In this document: positions 1 through 8,553 of the stretch, piece by piece
Numbering within the stretch: the stretch's first letter is position 1
Layout of the letters: every line of letters begins with the position of its first letter
NCBI GenBank assembly: GCA_002426755.1
Contig: DINI01000028.1
Span: forward strand, 175,594-239,593
Source: Flavobacteriaceae bacterium UBA5544
Lineage (GTDB): Bacteria; Bacteroidota; Bacteroidia; Flavobacteriales; Flavobacteriaceae
Length of the DNA stretch: 64,000 nt
Reading direction: 5' to 3'
The notes under the pieces: generated by a model
What the model saw: only the letters and a program-made list of their open reading frames with translations
The model's database searches: none
What the model was told of the DNA's origin: nothing
Program-made: the position numbers and the translations under genes

Positions 1-83
1 CAAAACTTCCAAAAAAGAAACTACAGATAGTCCTCAAGTTATTGAAAATATGATCTCTAAAAAGATTGTTAGTAGAAAAGTCG

Positions 84-749
84 TTACCAATCAATTGCCT
101 TCAACCCAACTTGCTCCAACCGGGAGTTAGTTTTACTAAAATGTTTATTTCCGAACCAATATCCTCTATTAGCGCTTAACGGCGACGGATGTCCTGTGGA
201 TAAAACGGAATGTTTGGAAGTATCGATTAGTTTAATTTTCTGTTTGGCAAATCCGCCCCAAAGTAAGAATATCACATTTTCTTTTTGATGGCTGATTGTC
301 TTAATAACAGCATCTGTAAATGTTTCCCACCCTTTGTTTTGATGGCTTCCGGCCTGATGCGCCCTAACAGTCAAAGTTGCGTTCAATAATAAGACACCTT
401 GTTTTGCCCATCGCTCCAAATTACCAGATTTTGGATACGGAATTCCTAAATCAGACTCAATTTCCTTAAAAATATTGATGAGCGATGGAGGAAGCGCAAT
501 TCCGTCATTTACCGAAAAACATAATCCATTTGCTTGACCAAAACCATGGTAAGGGTCTTGACCAATGATGACTACTTTCAGCTTATCAAAAGGACACCAA
601 TCAAAAGATGCAAATATTTGTTTGCCAGGTGGAAAACATTGATGGTGTGTATATTCATTTTTAACAAAAACTGTCAAATCCTTGAAGTAAGCTTTGTCAA
701 ATTCCTCTTGAAGTAATGGTTTCCAGCTTTGGTGTATATCAACGTCCAT
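84..749 (-). CDS. ung: Uracil-DNA glycosylase (family 1)
   Basis: Removes uracil from DNA by cleaving the N-glycosidic bond, starting cytosolic base-excision repair. The 221-residue length is normal for family 1. The water-activating motif GQDPYHG is at residues 63-69 (catalytic Asp65), the uracil-binding LLN at 121-123, and the HPSPLSA DNA-intercalation loop at 187-193 with the catalytic His187. The chosen ATG gives the usual N-terminus with an SW..LL..EF pattern. It is divergent from mutS2, with 46 bp between the two starts, so a shared promoter region is likely. All key residues are present, so the gene should be active. Confidence 0.97.
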   Translation of the reverse strand: MDVDIHQSWKPLLQEEFDKAYFKDLTVFVKNEYTHHQCFPPGKQIFASFDWCPFDKLKVVIIGQDPYHGFGQANGLCFSVNDGIALPPSLINIFKEIESDLGIPYPKSGNLERWAKQGVLLLNATLTVRAHQAGSHQNKGWETFTDAVIKTISHQKENVIFLLWGGFAKQKIKLIDTSKHSVLSTGHPSPLSANRGYWFGNKHFSKTNSRLEQVGLKAIDW

Positions 750-795
750 TAAAAATAATTACTTTTGTCCTACGAAATTAGCATAAAAAAATAGA

Positions 796-2961
796 ATGAT
801 TCACATTCACGAAAAAACATTACAGGACATAGAATTCCATAAAGTGTTGCAGCAAGTGTCGGGCTACTGCATAACGGCTTTGGGTACAGAACTTACGCTT
901 TCTATTTTGCACTTTTCGGATAAAGAATCCATTTTAAAAGCGCTGCAACATACAAACGAATACTTATCTTCTTTAGAAAATGACAATCGAATTCCCAATC
1001 ATGGTTTTGAGCCGATAACAAAAGAATTACAATATTTAAAAATTGAAAATTCAGTTTTAGAAACCTCTAGTTTTAAGAAAATCGCATCAATATCTTTGAC
1101 CTGCAATGAGATTATCTTGTTTTTGAAAAAGTTTGAAGATTACTATCCTGAATTGTTTGATTTTTCATCAGAAATTGAGGTCTCTAAAGTGATTGTTGAA
1201 AAAATTGATGCCATTATAGACCGATTTGGAGATGTAAAGGATAATGCTTCGGATACTTTATTTGGTTTACGGCAAGATATCAATGCTGTAAAAGGCAAAA
1301 TCAATCAAAGTTTTGCATCTGCTTTGAATACTTACCATGCCTTGGAATATCTTGATGATATCCGTGAATCTGTGATGGATAACAAACGTGTTTTGGCTGT
1401 CAAAGCTATGTATCGTCGCAAAGTGAAAGGTGCCATTTTAGGTGGAAGTAAAACTGGAAGTATCGTTTATATAGAGCCAGAAACCACCTTTCGATATACA
1501 CGAGAACTCAATAATTTAGAATTTGACGAACAAGAAGAAGTCAAACGCATTTTAAAACAATTGACCGAGTTCATACGTCCCTTTTCAGCCTTATTGAAAC
1601 AGTATCAAACCTTCTTAACTGAATTGGATGTCATTTCCGCTAAAGCCAAATACGCAAATGCCATCAATGGGATTTTACCAAACATCAATGAAGAAAAAAC
1701 ATATCAATTAAGAGATGCGTACCATCCGTTACTCTATGTTTCCAATCAGAAGAAAAAAATAAAAACCTATCCGCAGTCTATTGAACTCAATCCTGAAAAT
1801 AGAATTATCGTTATATCGGGCCCAAATGCTGGAGGAAAAAGCATCACTTTAAAGACGGTTGGACTGCTTCAAGTCATGTTACAAAGCGGAATGCTTATTC
1901 CTGTACATGAGCGCAGTAATATATGCTTATTCGATAGGATTTTAAGTGATATTGGTGACAATCAATCTATCGAAAATCATTTGAGCACCTATAGCTATCG
2001 CTTAAAACAAATGAATTATTTCTTAAAGAAATGCAATAAAAACACCTTGTTTCTGATTGATGAATTTGGAACAGGAAGTGACCCCGAACTTGGAGGCGCT
2101 TTGGCCGAAACTTTTTTAGAGGAATTCTATCATCGTGAAGCTTTTGGAATCATTACCACCCACTACTCCAACTTGAAAATATTGGCGAATGAATTGCCTT
2201 TTATGCAAAATGCCAATATGCTGTTTGATGAAAAAAGTCTTGAGCCCATGTACAAACTGGCTTTGGGACAAGCGGGAAGTTCCTTCACCTTTGAAGTGGC
2301 ACAAAAAAACGGCATTCCTTATAGTTTGGTGAATAGAGCAAAGAAAAAAATAGAGCGAGGTAAAGTACGTTTTGACGCCACCATCGCAAAACTTCAAAAA
2401 GAACGCTCCAAGTTGGAAAAGACAGGTGAATCGTTAAAATTGAATGAAAAGAAAAAATTGGCCGAAGCAGATAAGTTGGAAGAAATCAATGCCAAAATCC
2501 AAAAGAAATTGGAAAGCTATCAAGAGCTGTATGATAGCAATCAACGGTTGATTTATTTGGGCCAGAAACTGAATGATCTGTCTGAAAAATATTTTGACAA
2601 CAAACGGAAAAAAGAATTGATGGATGAGCTTTTTAAATTGGTTCAAATTGAAAATTCAAAACGAAAAAAAATTTCTGTCAAGCAAAAGCAAATGAAAAAG
2701 GCTAAAGAGAAAAAAGTCATTCAGGAAGCAGAAAAAACTGTAGAAGTCATTCGTCAAAAAAAGAAAGCGGCCAAGAAAAAAACCGAATCAGTTCCAAAAC
2801 CAAAACCAGTTTTCAAAATTGGAGATCGTGTGCGCTTGCAAGATGGAAGAGCCGTTGGAAGCATTGATAAATTAGAAAAAAATAAGGCTGTAATAAATTA
2901 CGGCATGTTTACGACCAATGTAAGTATAGAGCAATTAGAACTTGTAGAAGCCGCCAAATGA
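796..2961 (+). CDS. mutS2: MutS2-family ATPase lacking the Smr nuclease domain
   Basis: MutS2 proteins bind branched or stalled nucleic-acid structures (recombination intermediates, collided ribosomes). Visible here are the MutS core and clamp region (residues about 1-330), Walker A GPNAGGKS at 342-349, Walker B LFLIDEFG at about 418-425 and a following GxGSDPxxGxAxAE signature. A long Lys/Glu coiled coil (about 520-660) follows, then a KOW-like beta module near the C-terminus (about 673-718). At 721 residues it stops before the C-terminal Smr endonuclease domain found in Bacillus MutS2 (785 residues). The stop overlaps the next gene by 4 bp, so translational coupling is likely. Confidence 0.93.
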   Translation: MIHIHEKTLQDIEFHKVLQQVSGYCITALGTELTLSILHFSDKESILKALQHTNEYLSSLENDNRIPNHGFEPITKELQYLKIENSVLETSSFKKIASISLTCNEIILFLKKFEDYYPELFDFSSEIEVSKVIVEKIDAIIDRFGDVKDNASDTLFGLRQDINAVKGKINQSFASALNTYHALEYLDDIRESVMDNKRVLAVKAMYRRKVKGAILGGSKTGSIVYIEPETTFRYTRELNNLEFDEQEEVKRILKQLTEFIRPFSALLKQYQTFLTELDVISAKAKYANAINGILPNINEEKTYQLRDAYHPLLYVSNQKKKIKTYPQSIELNPENRIIVISGPNAGGKSITLKTVGLLQVMLQSGMLIPVHERSNICLFDRILSDIGDNQSIENHLSTYSYRLKQMNYFLKKCNKNTLFLIDEFGTGSDPELGGALAETFLEEFYHREAFGIITTHYSNLKILANELPFMQNANMLFDEKSLEPMYKLALGQAGSSFTFEVAQKNGIPYSLVNRAKKKIERGKVRFDATIAKLQKERSKLEKTGESLKLNEKKKLAEADKLEEINAKIQKKLESYQELYDSNQRLIYLGQKLNDLSEKYFDNKRKKELMDELFKLVQIENSKRKKISVKQKQMKKAKEKKVIQEAEKTVEVIRQKKKAAKKKTESVPKPKPVFKIGDRVRLQDGRAVGSIDKLEKNKAVINYGMFTTNVSIEQLELVEAAK

Positions 2962-3371
2962 TACATCTACCCAAACATAAAAAACTAATCCTTTTCGACG
3001 GTGTTTGTAATCTGTGTGATGCATCGGTTCAATATATCATAAAACATGATAAAAACGATGTGTTTAGATATACTGCTTTACAAAGCGAAATAGGTCAAGA
3101 GATTATTAAGAAATTCAATATAGATACAACAAAAACCGATTCTATCCTGCTCTATTCTGAAGAAAACGGTATTTCCTATAAATCAACAGCCGCTTTAAAA
3201 ATCGCTTCAAAACTTGGATTTCCTAGAAATTTAATGGCGGCATTCCTGATTGTTCCTACATTCATCAGAAACTGGGTCTACGATTATATCGCAAAAAACC
3301 GTTACAAATGGTATGGAAAGAAGAACGAATGTATGATTCCGACACCTGAATTAAAATCAAAATTTCTTTAA
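2958..3371 (+). CDS. DCC-family thiol-disulfide oxidoreductase (DUF393)
   Basis: This 137-residue protein begins with the defining DUF393 motif, FDGVCNLCDASVQ at about residues 14-26, which contains the DxxCxxC pair that gives the family its name. Members are predicted thioredoxin-like oxidoreductases; their physiological substrates are not established. No signal peptide is seen, so a cytosolic location is inferred. The ATG overlaps the mutS2 stop (ATGA), indicating an operon. A strong hairpin terminator lies 20 bp after the stop, so mutS2 and this gene form a two-gene transcription unit. Confidence 0.88.
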   Translation: MIHLPKHKKLILFDGVCNLCDASVQYIIKHDKNDVFRYTALQSEIGQEIIKKFNIDTTKTDSILLYSEENGISYKSTAALKIASKLGFPRNLMAAFLIVPTFIRNWVYDYIAKNRYKWYGKKNECMIPTPELKSKFL

Positions 3372-3392
3372 TCGCTTCACTCTAAAGCATAA

Positions 3393-3424
3393 AAAAGCCC
3401 TCATTCGGGGAACAGGGCTTTTCT
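3393..3424 (+). terminator. Rho-independent terminator after the mutS2 operon
   Basis: A 9-bp perfect stem, AAAAGCCCT (3393-3401) pairing with AGGGCTTTT (3414-3422), closes a 12-nt loop and is followed by a short T run. It lies 22 bp after the DUF393 stop codon. Confidence 0.8.
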
Positions 3425-3736
3425 AACAATTTAACAACTTACTTAAAACTAATTTAACTTAAAACAAAAACTTAAATTATTGATTAATAGCACATTATTT
3501 TGATGATGTAAATGTACTGCAAGGATTGGATTCCGAACAAAATTTTCGTTGAATGCATTGAAAAAATTGTTTAAATTAACGAGAATGCAAATAACACCCA
3601 TGAGTAGCAATATTTTTAAAGTAATCAAAAATAGGTGATGGCATTTTGACTAATCCAATAGCTACGTTCTCTACCGAAATAGACCACTTCAATTATAGTT
3701 GTTGTTAGAATTTAAAAGAATGTTTTTCAGTTTAAT
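3425..3736. other. AT-rich non-coding stretch
   Basis: About 310 bases between the terminator and the promoter of the EF-hand gene. Stops occur frequently in all frames. I see no RNA gene, repeat or palindrome here. It marks the left side of the unusually AT-rich segment that runs to about 6.65 kb. Confidence 0.5.
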
Positions 3737-3767
3737 TTTGATAAAAAATTTAATTATTGTAATTTAC
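3737..3767 (+). promoter_or_regulatory. Putative Bacteroidota-type promoter for the EF-hand gene
   Basis: TTTG at 3737-3740, a 19-bp spacer, then TAATTTAC at 3760-3767. This matches the TTTG-N19-TAnnTTTG arrangement, with the last two bases of the -7 box deviating. It lies 70 bp upstream of the start codon. Confidence 0.4.
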
Positions 3768-3837
3768 AGACCAATCGGAAAAGCCGAAACAGCGATTTAA
3801 ACTATCTGAAAGTAGGCAAAATTTAAATTTTATTATT

Positions 3838-4098
3838 ATGAAAAGTATTCTTTACATTTTCCTGTTTAGTTTGTCATTTTTTTTTAACCCTAGAAGTGAA
3901 GCAACAGAAAAGCCAGCTTGCGTAAATGCCTGTATTTGTGGTAATGATCAAGATGGAGATGGTAGCTTGAATGAGCATGAATTTCAAGAAATGTCTGAAG
4001 GTCAGAAGGATGTTCCGACTTTTGCAGAATTGGATGATAACGAAGATAGTCTTATTGACGACCAAGAAATAGAAGATTACCCTGGTTGCAAATCATAA
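3838..4098 (+). CDS. Small secreted EF-hand protein
   Basis: An 86-residue protein with an N-terminal signal peptide (hydrophobic core at about residues 4-17, likely cleavage near 22). Two calcium-binding EF-hand-like loops follow: DQDGDGSLNEHE at about 37-48, a canonical D-x-D-x-D-G pattern, and a degenerate DDNEDSLIDDQE further on. Four cysteines (three clustered before the first loop, one at the C-terminus) suggest disulfides outside the cytoplasm. Calcium binding is inferred from the loops; the cellular role is unknown. It has its own predicted promoter and a strong terminator, so it is probably monocistronic. Confidence 0.75.
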   Translation: MKSILYIFLFSLSFFFNPRSEATEKPACVNACICGNDQDGDGSLNEHEFQEMSEGQKDVPTFAELDDNEDSLIDDQEIEDYPGCKS

Positions 4099-4110
4099 GT
4101 TGTTTATATT

Positions 4111-4155
4111 AAAGCCATGAATTTTTTTAACTTATATAAAAAATTCATGGCTTTT
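4111..4155 (+). terminator. Strong hairpin terminator after the EF-hand gene
   Basis: A 16-bp stem, AAAGCCATGAATTTTT (4111-4126) pairing with AAAAATTCATGGCTTT (4139-4154), has a roughly 12-nt loop and ends in T-rich sequence. It starts 12 bp after the stop codon. Confidence 0.85.
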
Positions 4156-4189
4156 ATCTTCTTCTTTCAAATCTCTCCCAATAATATAA

Positions 4190-6610
4190 ATGAAATTTAA
4201 TTTCCAATCGGTACTTGCTTTATCTTTCTTTTTTTCTGTATTTCATATCCAGTCTCAAAATAATTCCTCACAAAATGGACAAAAATTTGAAGTTTCAATT
4301 TACATAACTGATTCACTAAAAAATTCAATTCCTATTGTTAATGTTTTTTTTAAAAATGTTGTTTCATCCGAAGAATATTTTTATACTATGGATCATAGCA
4401 AGGAATTCCAAACATTTTTGCCATCAGGGCAATACAATTTAGTGATAAGCGCCCAAAAGTACGCTGATTACAACACTATCTTTTCTTTATCTGAAAACCA
4501 AAAATTACCTAAAGTAACTTTATTTGAAAAGAGTATAATACTTGATGAAATAATCATCTCTGCAAAAATCACAAGAAAAATTAAACAAAATGCTACGGGA
4601 CTTATTATTGATTTAAAAAATGACACCATTTTTCGTGACGTGACTGTTAATGAAATTCTACCTTATCTCCCGTCTGTTCAGGTTGATAATCAGGGTAATT
4701 TCCTTTTACAAGGTGAGCAAGCCAAGGTGATTATTGATGGTAAACTTCAAGAGTTATCAAAAGAAACTTTAGCTTCAAAACTTCTAAATTTAAAAGGTCT
4801 AAATGTCCAAAATATAGAATTAATACAAACTCCATCAGCAAAATATGATGCGAGTATTAAAAAAATTATCAACATAAATACTAAAAAAGATAGAGAGGAT
4901 GGCATAAATGGATCTGTAAGCAATAGAATAACAAATTCAGATTTATCAATACTCTCCTCTTCGGCTATCGATTATAAAATTAAAAAAACAATAGTTAACT
5001 TTAATATGACCCCTTTTTCATATAATCGAAAGTCTGTTGAAACCATAACTACACGACGTTTATTGGATAATTCTTTGTTTTTTAATGAAAATATAGATAA
5101 AATTGACAAAAATAATTCTAAAAGTTATAATCTCGGTTTAGATTACACGATTAATTCTAATCATTCATTTTATTTGAATTATGGTTTGTCAAATTCCAAA
5201 TGGAGGAGTTCTATAATGTTCAATAGTGAAAAATTTAGTTTTGAAACATTAGAGACTACATTTTTTTCAGATTCAAAAACCTTAAATAATTCCAAAACTG
5301 ATATTGCCAACTTTGGTTACAGATATGATATTGGACAAAAAAATGCTCGTCTTGATTTGGCAGCCAGCTATGAAAATCATAATGAAAACAATGAAAAGGA
5401 TTTGAAAAATTTAGAGTTATTTCCAAATAGCAATAATAATATAGATGTAAAAAATATTGATGAAGTATTAAATCAAGTGGATGCTTTCAGTTCTCGAATA
5501 GATTTTAGTTTGCCTCTCAAAGATTCTAACAAAAAGTTTGAGGCAGGAATAAAATATGATATTTTAAACATTTCTAATAGTAATATTTTTAAGAAGTTCA
5601 ATTCAGAAACCGATAATTATGAGGCGGATCCAAATTTTAGTAATCAATTTAAATATAAAGAGAATAAATTTTCTCTTTATACTTCATTGGATAATAATCG
5701 AAATAGGTTGAAATATTCCATTGGTTTTAGATTAGAGAATATATTGACTAATAGTCATTCTATAGATATCAATTTAAAAACAGAAAATTCCTTTTTTAAT
5801 TTTCTTCCTATAATATCATTGAAGTATATAACAAATAAAGCTGAAACGAACAATATTAGCCTTTCTTATAGAAAAGGTTACATTTTACCTCCATATTTAC
5901 AGCTAAATCCATTTGAAAATTTTATTAATAACAACACTATTCAACGAGGCAATCCTAATTTGACGCAAAGTATCTATCATAGCTTTAATTTGGGTTATAC
6001 TTTAAAAAACAAGTATTTTTTTTCTTTTAATATTTATAATTATACTGACTATTTTGCATCAACTGAAATTTTAGTAAATGAGCAAAATATAATTTCATAT
6101 GAAAATATTGGCAACAAAAATAGTTATCGTTTTACATTTTATTCAAATCATGTCTTTTACAAATGGTGGCGTATTTATTTAAATGTGTCTTTAGATTATA
6201 AATTAACAAAAAGTCAAAGAATCCATACGGCCATAGCAAATTATTTCTTTAGCTCCACAAATATGTTTAATTTACTAAATGATTATCGAATTTCTTTAAT
6301 AACTAGTTTTAGCAATGGTAACTCTTCGAATTTTGAAATACCAAACAGTTTTCTTCGATTTTATTCTTCAATCACTTTTTCCAAACTTTTATTGAACAAA
6401 AAATTGTCTCTTGGTATTAGAGCAATAGATCTTTTTGCGGTTAACAACAAGGATATTAGTACTTATATTATTGATAATACTGAGTACTCAAACAGAAATT
6501 TATTCCAATCTCCTAAAATATTTTTTGATATTACGTATAGATTCAATTCAGGTAAAAAAATTGATAATAAAAATAAAAAGAAAAGCTCGATTGATGAAGG
6601 CAGATTTTAA
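4190..6610 (+). CDS. Outer-membrane beta-barrel / TonB-dependent receptor-like protein
   Basis: An 806-residue protein. A signal peptide (residues 1-22, ending around HIQSQ) is followed by a carboxypeptidase-regulatory-like beta sandwich (about 30-120). A plug-like domain comes next (about 130-230), with a VQVDNQGNFLLQG stretch and a VIIDGK strand. The remainder has the aromatic-terminated beta strands of an outer-membrane barrel. The architecture matches the 'outer membrane beta-barrel family' of TonB-like receptors in Flavobacteriaceae. No SusD partner is adjacent and the substrate cannot be inferred. The gene is clearly more AT-rich than its neighbours and directly abuts a truncated gene, which hints at acquisition by transfer. 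Confidence 0.85.
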   Translation: MKFNFQSVLALSFFFSVFHIQSQNNSSQNGQKFEVSIYITDSLKNSIPIVNVFFKNVVSSEEYFYTMDHSKEFQTFLPSGQYNLVISAQKYADYNTIFSLSENQKLPKVTLFEKSIILDEIIISAKITRKIKQNATGLIIDLKNDTIFRDVTVNEILPYLPSVQVDNQGNFLLQGEQAKVIIDGKLQELSKETLASKLLNLKGLNVQNIELIQTPSAKYDASIKKIININTKKDREDGINGSVSNRITNSDLSILSSSAIDYKIKKTIVNFNMTPFSYNRKSVETITTRRLLDNSLFFNENIDKIDKNNSKSYNLGLDYTINSNHSFYLNYGLSNSKWRSSIMFNSEKFSFETLETTFFSDSKTLNNSKTDIANFGYRYDIGQKNARLDLAASYENHNENNEKDLKNLELFPNSNNNIDVKNIDEVLNQVDAFSSRIDFSLPLKDSNKKFEAGIKYDILNISNSNIFKKFNSETDNYEADPNFSNQFKYKENKFSLYTSLDNNRNRLKYSIGFRLENILTNSHSIDINLKTENSFFNFLPIISLKYITNKAETNNISLSYRKGYILPPYLQLNPFENFINNNTIQRGNPNLTQSIYHSFNLGYTLKNKYFFSFNIYNYTDYFASTEILVNEQNIISYENIGNKNSYRFTFYSNHVFYKWWRIYLNVSLDYKLTKSQRIHTAIANYFFSSTNMFNLLNDYRISLITSFSNGNSSNFEIPNSFLRFYSSITFSKLLLNKKLSLGIRAIDLFAVNNKDISTYIIDNTEYSNRNLFQSPKIFFDITYRFNSGKKIDNKNKKKSSIDEGRF

Positions 6611-6652
6611 AATAACAATGCAAGTCAATTTGTTTATCTAAAAACCTAAATA

Positions 6653-7405
6653 TTTAACGAAAATGAGATTGCCAATATAAGTGTGCTCAAAGACGCTGAA
6701 GCTTCGAGTCTGTATGGCAATAGAGGAGCAAATGGTATAATTATAATCAATACAACAAAAGGAGAATTCACATCAAATGGCGATGCGATAGAACAAGGAA
6801 TTACCAACACCCGCTTTGAAATCAAAAAACAATACACTATTCCCAATGATGGCGATGTCACAGTGATCGAAATAGAAAATTACTCGGTTCCTGCTACGTA
6901 TGCCTATTTCGCTGCACCAGTTTTAAATGAAAATGTGTTTTTAACGGCAAAAATCGGAAACTGGGAGCAATATAATCTCTTGCCAGCTGAAGCCAATGTC
7001 TACTTTGAAGGCAGTTATTCAGGAAAAACCAATATCAATCCATTGGCAACCACAGATAGTTTAACCATCTCACTTGGTGTTGACCCAAACGTAGTGGTTA
7101 AGCGCACTGAATTGAATGATTTCAAGAAAAACCAATATATAGGAAGCAATAAAATCATCAATAAAGCCTATGAGATAGAATTGAAAAACAATAAACAATC
7201 GTCGATAGATTTAGTATTATTTGATAGAATTCCCATCAGCCAGAACAGAGACATCAAGGTTGAGGAGATTGAAACAGGGAATTCGGATTATAATGAAGAA
7301 AAAGGTATCATGGAATGGAAAGTAAATTTAAAACCAAACGACAAAAACACTTTTAAGTTCTCTTATGCGATAAAATATCCAAAACTAAAACGCATAAATC
7401 TTTGA
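6653..7405 (+). pseudogene. 5'-truncated DUF4139 protein with plug-like segment
   Basis: The reading frame is open from 6650, just after an in-frame stop at 6647, to 7405. It begins abruptly inside a TonB plug-like motif: ISVLKDAEASSLYG then NRGANGIIIINTTKG, as seen in SusC-type plugs. It then runs through a C-terminal DUF4139 domain (VPATYAYFAAP, then GVDPNVVVKR, ending in a WKVNLKPNDKNTFKFSYAIKYP strand). Full-length relatives carry a signal peptide, a DUF4140 domain and a coiled coil before this point, so roughly 300 or more residues are missing. A GTG at 6683 could start a 240-residue product, but it would lack any export signal. I read it as a remnant. Confidence 0.75.
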
Positions 7406-7555
7406 TATCAATAAGCCTCAAGGCAATAGTATCTAGCTTGAGCCCAACTTCCGTTAGTTGGGAATGAATCAAGTTCTTATCTCGTGCAAGTCTAACATTG
7501 GATAAGTTTTAAATTTAATTTGAAAAGAGAAATTGCGTCTTGAGGCTTTTATCAA
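7402..7555 (+). ncRNA. Candidate structured RNA closed by a long stem
   Basis: AAGCCTCAAG (7413-7422) pairs perfectly with CTTGAGGCTT (7539-7548). The stem continues as GCAAT (7423-7427) with ATTGC (7532-7536) across a 2-nt bulge. Inside lie a CCCAAC/GTTGGG hairpin (7443-7448/7457-7462) nested within CTTG/CAAG (7437-7440/7470-7473), and a second hairpin CTTATC/GATAAG (7476-7481/7501-7506). The 3' stem arm runs into TTTT. AATCTTTG at 7397-7404 is one mismatch from a -7 box and would place the start at about 7411. I do not recognise the family; a 6S-like RNA or a long-leader element are alternatives. Confidence 0.4.
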
Positions 7556-7643
7556 TTTATAAATCCCATAAAAGATAACATCCTTTTAACATATTGCTGA
7601 ATTGAATTTGGAATACCTTTACTGCTTGTTCTAAAAACATTCA

Positions 7644-8549
7644 ATGAATTCAAAATATTATATCTCGGTCATCACAGCCTTCAGTATTTGGGGCTTTTTT
7701 AGTGTGGTTCTAAAATCGTTGGATGACTTTTCCGCATTTGATATTTTGACTTATCGTTCATTGATCTCTGTTTCGATCATGTTGCTTGTTTCTTTATTGC
7801 TTCGTCCCAAAGCTCTGAAGTCAAACATCAATTTATTCCAATCCCAAACCAAACAAATCAAACGTCGTATTATATTTATCAATGCAATTAGCGGGTTGTT
7901 TTTGGCGCTCAATTGGTATATTTTTATTTATGTGATGAACAATGTGAGTGTCAGTGCGACTTCGTTGGCATATCTGATTTGCCCTATCCTGACGATGGTG
8001 TTGGCTTATCTTATCTTAAAAGAAAAATTGTTCAAACTGCAATGGTTGGCTGTTGTATTGAGCTGTATTGCGTGTCTTTTGATGTCTTTGGGAGATTTTA
8101 TAAACCTCTTCTACAGCATGATTATAGCGTTTACGTATGCTATTTATTTGGTATTACAACGCAAAAACCAAGAAATGGATCGATTTTTAGTTCTCACGGC
8201 ACAAGTGTTTTTTGCTGTGCTATTATTATTGCCGTTTTTCTCCGTTTATGAAACCACAACTGAAAAGACACCGTTTTTTTATGGCATGTTGTTATTGATT
8301 GCAATTGTTTTTACAATCATTCCAATGTTCTTGAATATTTATGCTTTAAAAGGACTGAATTCATCTGTAGTGGGTGTTTTTATTTACTTGAATCCAATTA
8401 TCAATTTCCTTTTGGCAATTTTCTATTTTAAGGAAGAAATTACATTATTGCAAGGATTGAGCTATCTTTTGATAATAATATCAATCATCATTTTTAATTT
8501 TTCATCATTAAAAAATAGAATCAATAGAAGAAGAGCTGCCCATATTTGA
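7644..8549 (+). CDS. EamA-family transporter, RarD-like
   Basis: A 301-residue integral membrane protein with about ten hydrophobic segments in two EamA (DMT superfamily) repeats. The start SKYYISVITAFSIWGFFSV followed by a conserved E/D..YRS motif is typical of RarD-like permeases. RarD was named for a chloramphenicol-sensitivity phenotype, but its substrate is not firmly known, so the substrate here is unassigned. The protein ends in a basic cytoplasmic tail (KNRINRRRAAH). It converges on the dicarboxylate symporter with only 4 bp between the stop codons. Confidence 0.85.
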   Translation: MNSKYYISVITAFSIWGFFSVVLKSLDDFSAFDILTYRSLISVSIMLLVSLLLRPKALKSNINLFQSQTKQIKRRIIFINAISGLFLALNWYIFIYVMNNVSVSATSLAYLICPILTMVLAYLILKEKLFKLQWLAVVLSCIACLLMSLGDFINLFYSMIIAFTYAIYLVLQRKNQEMDRFLVLTAQVFFAVLLLLPFFSVYETTTEKTPFFYGMLLLIAIVFTIIPMFLNIYALKGLNSSVVGVFIYLNPIINFLLAIFYFKEEITLLQGLSYLLIIISIIIFNFSSLKNRINRRRAAHI

Positions 8550-8553
8550 GATA

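Noticed and set aside
2..130. Open plus-strand frame at the left edge, reading KTSKKETTDSPQVIENMISK and ending in a TAG at 128-130.
   Set aside because: Only 42 codons are visible and the last 47 bp overlap the end of ung on the other strand. It could be the tail of a gene starting outside the window, but cannot be supported here.
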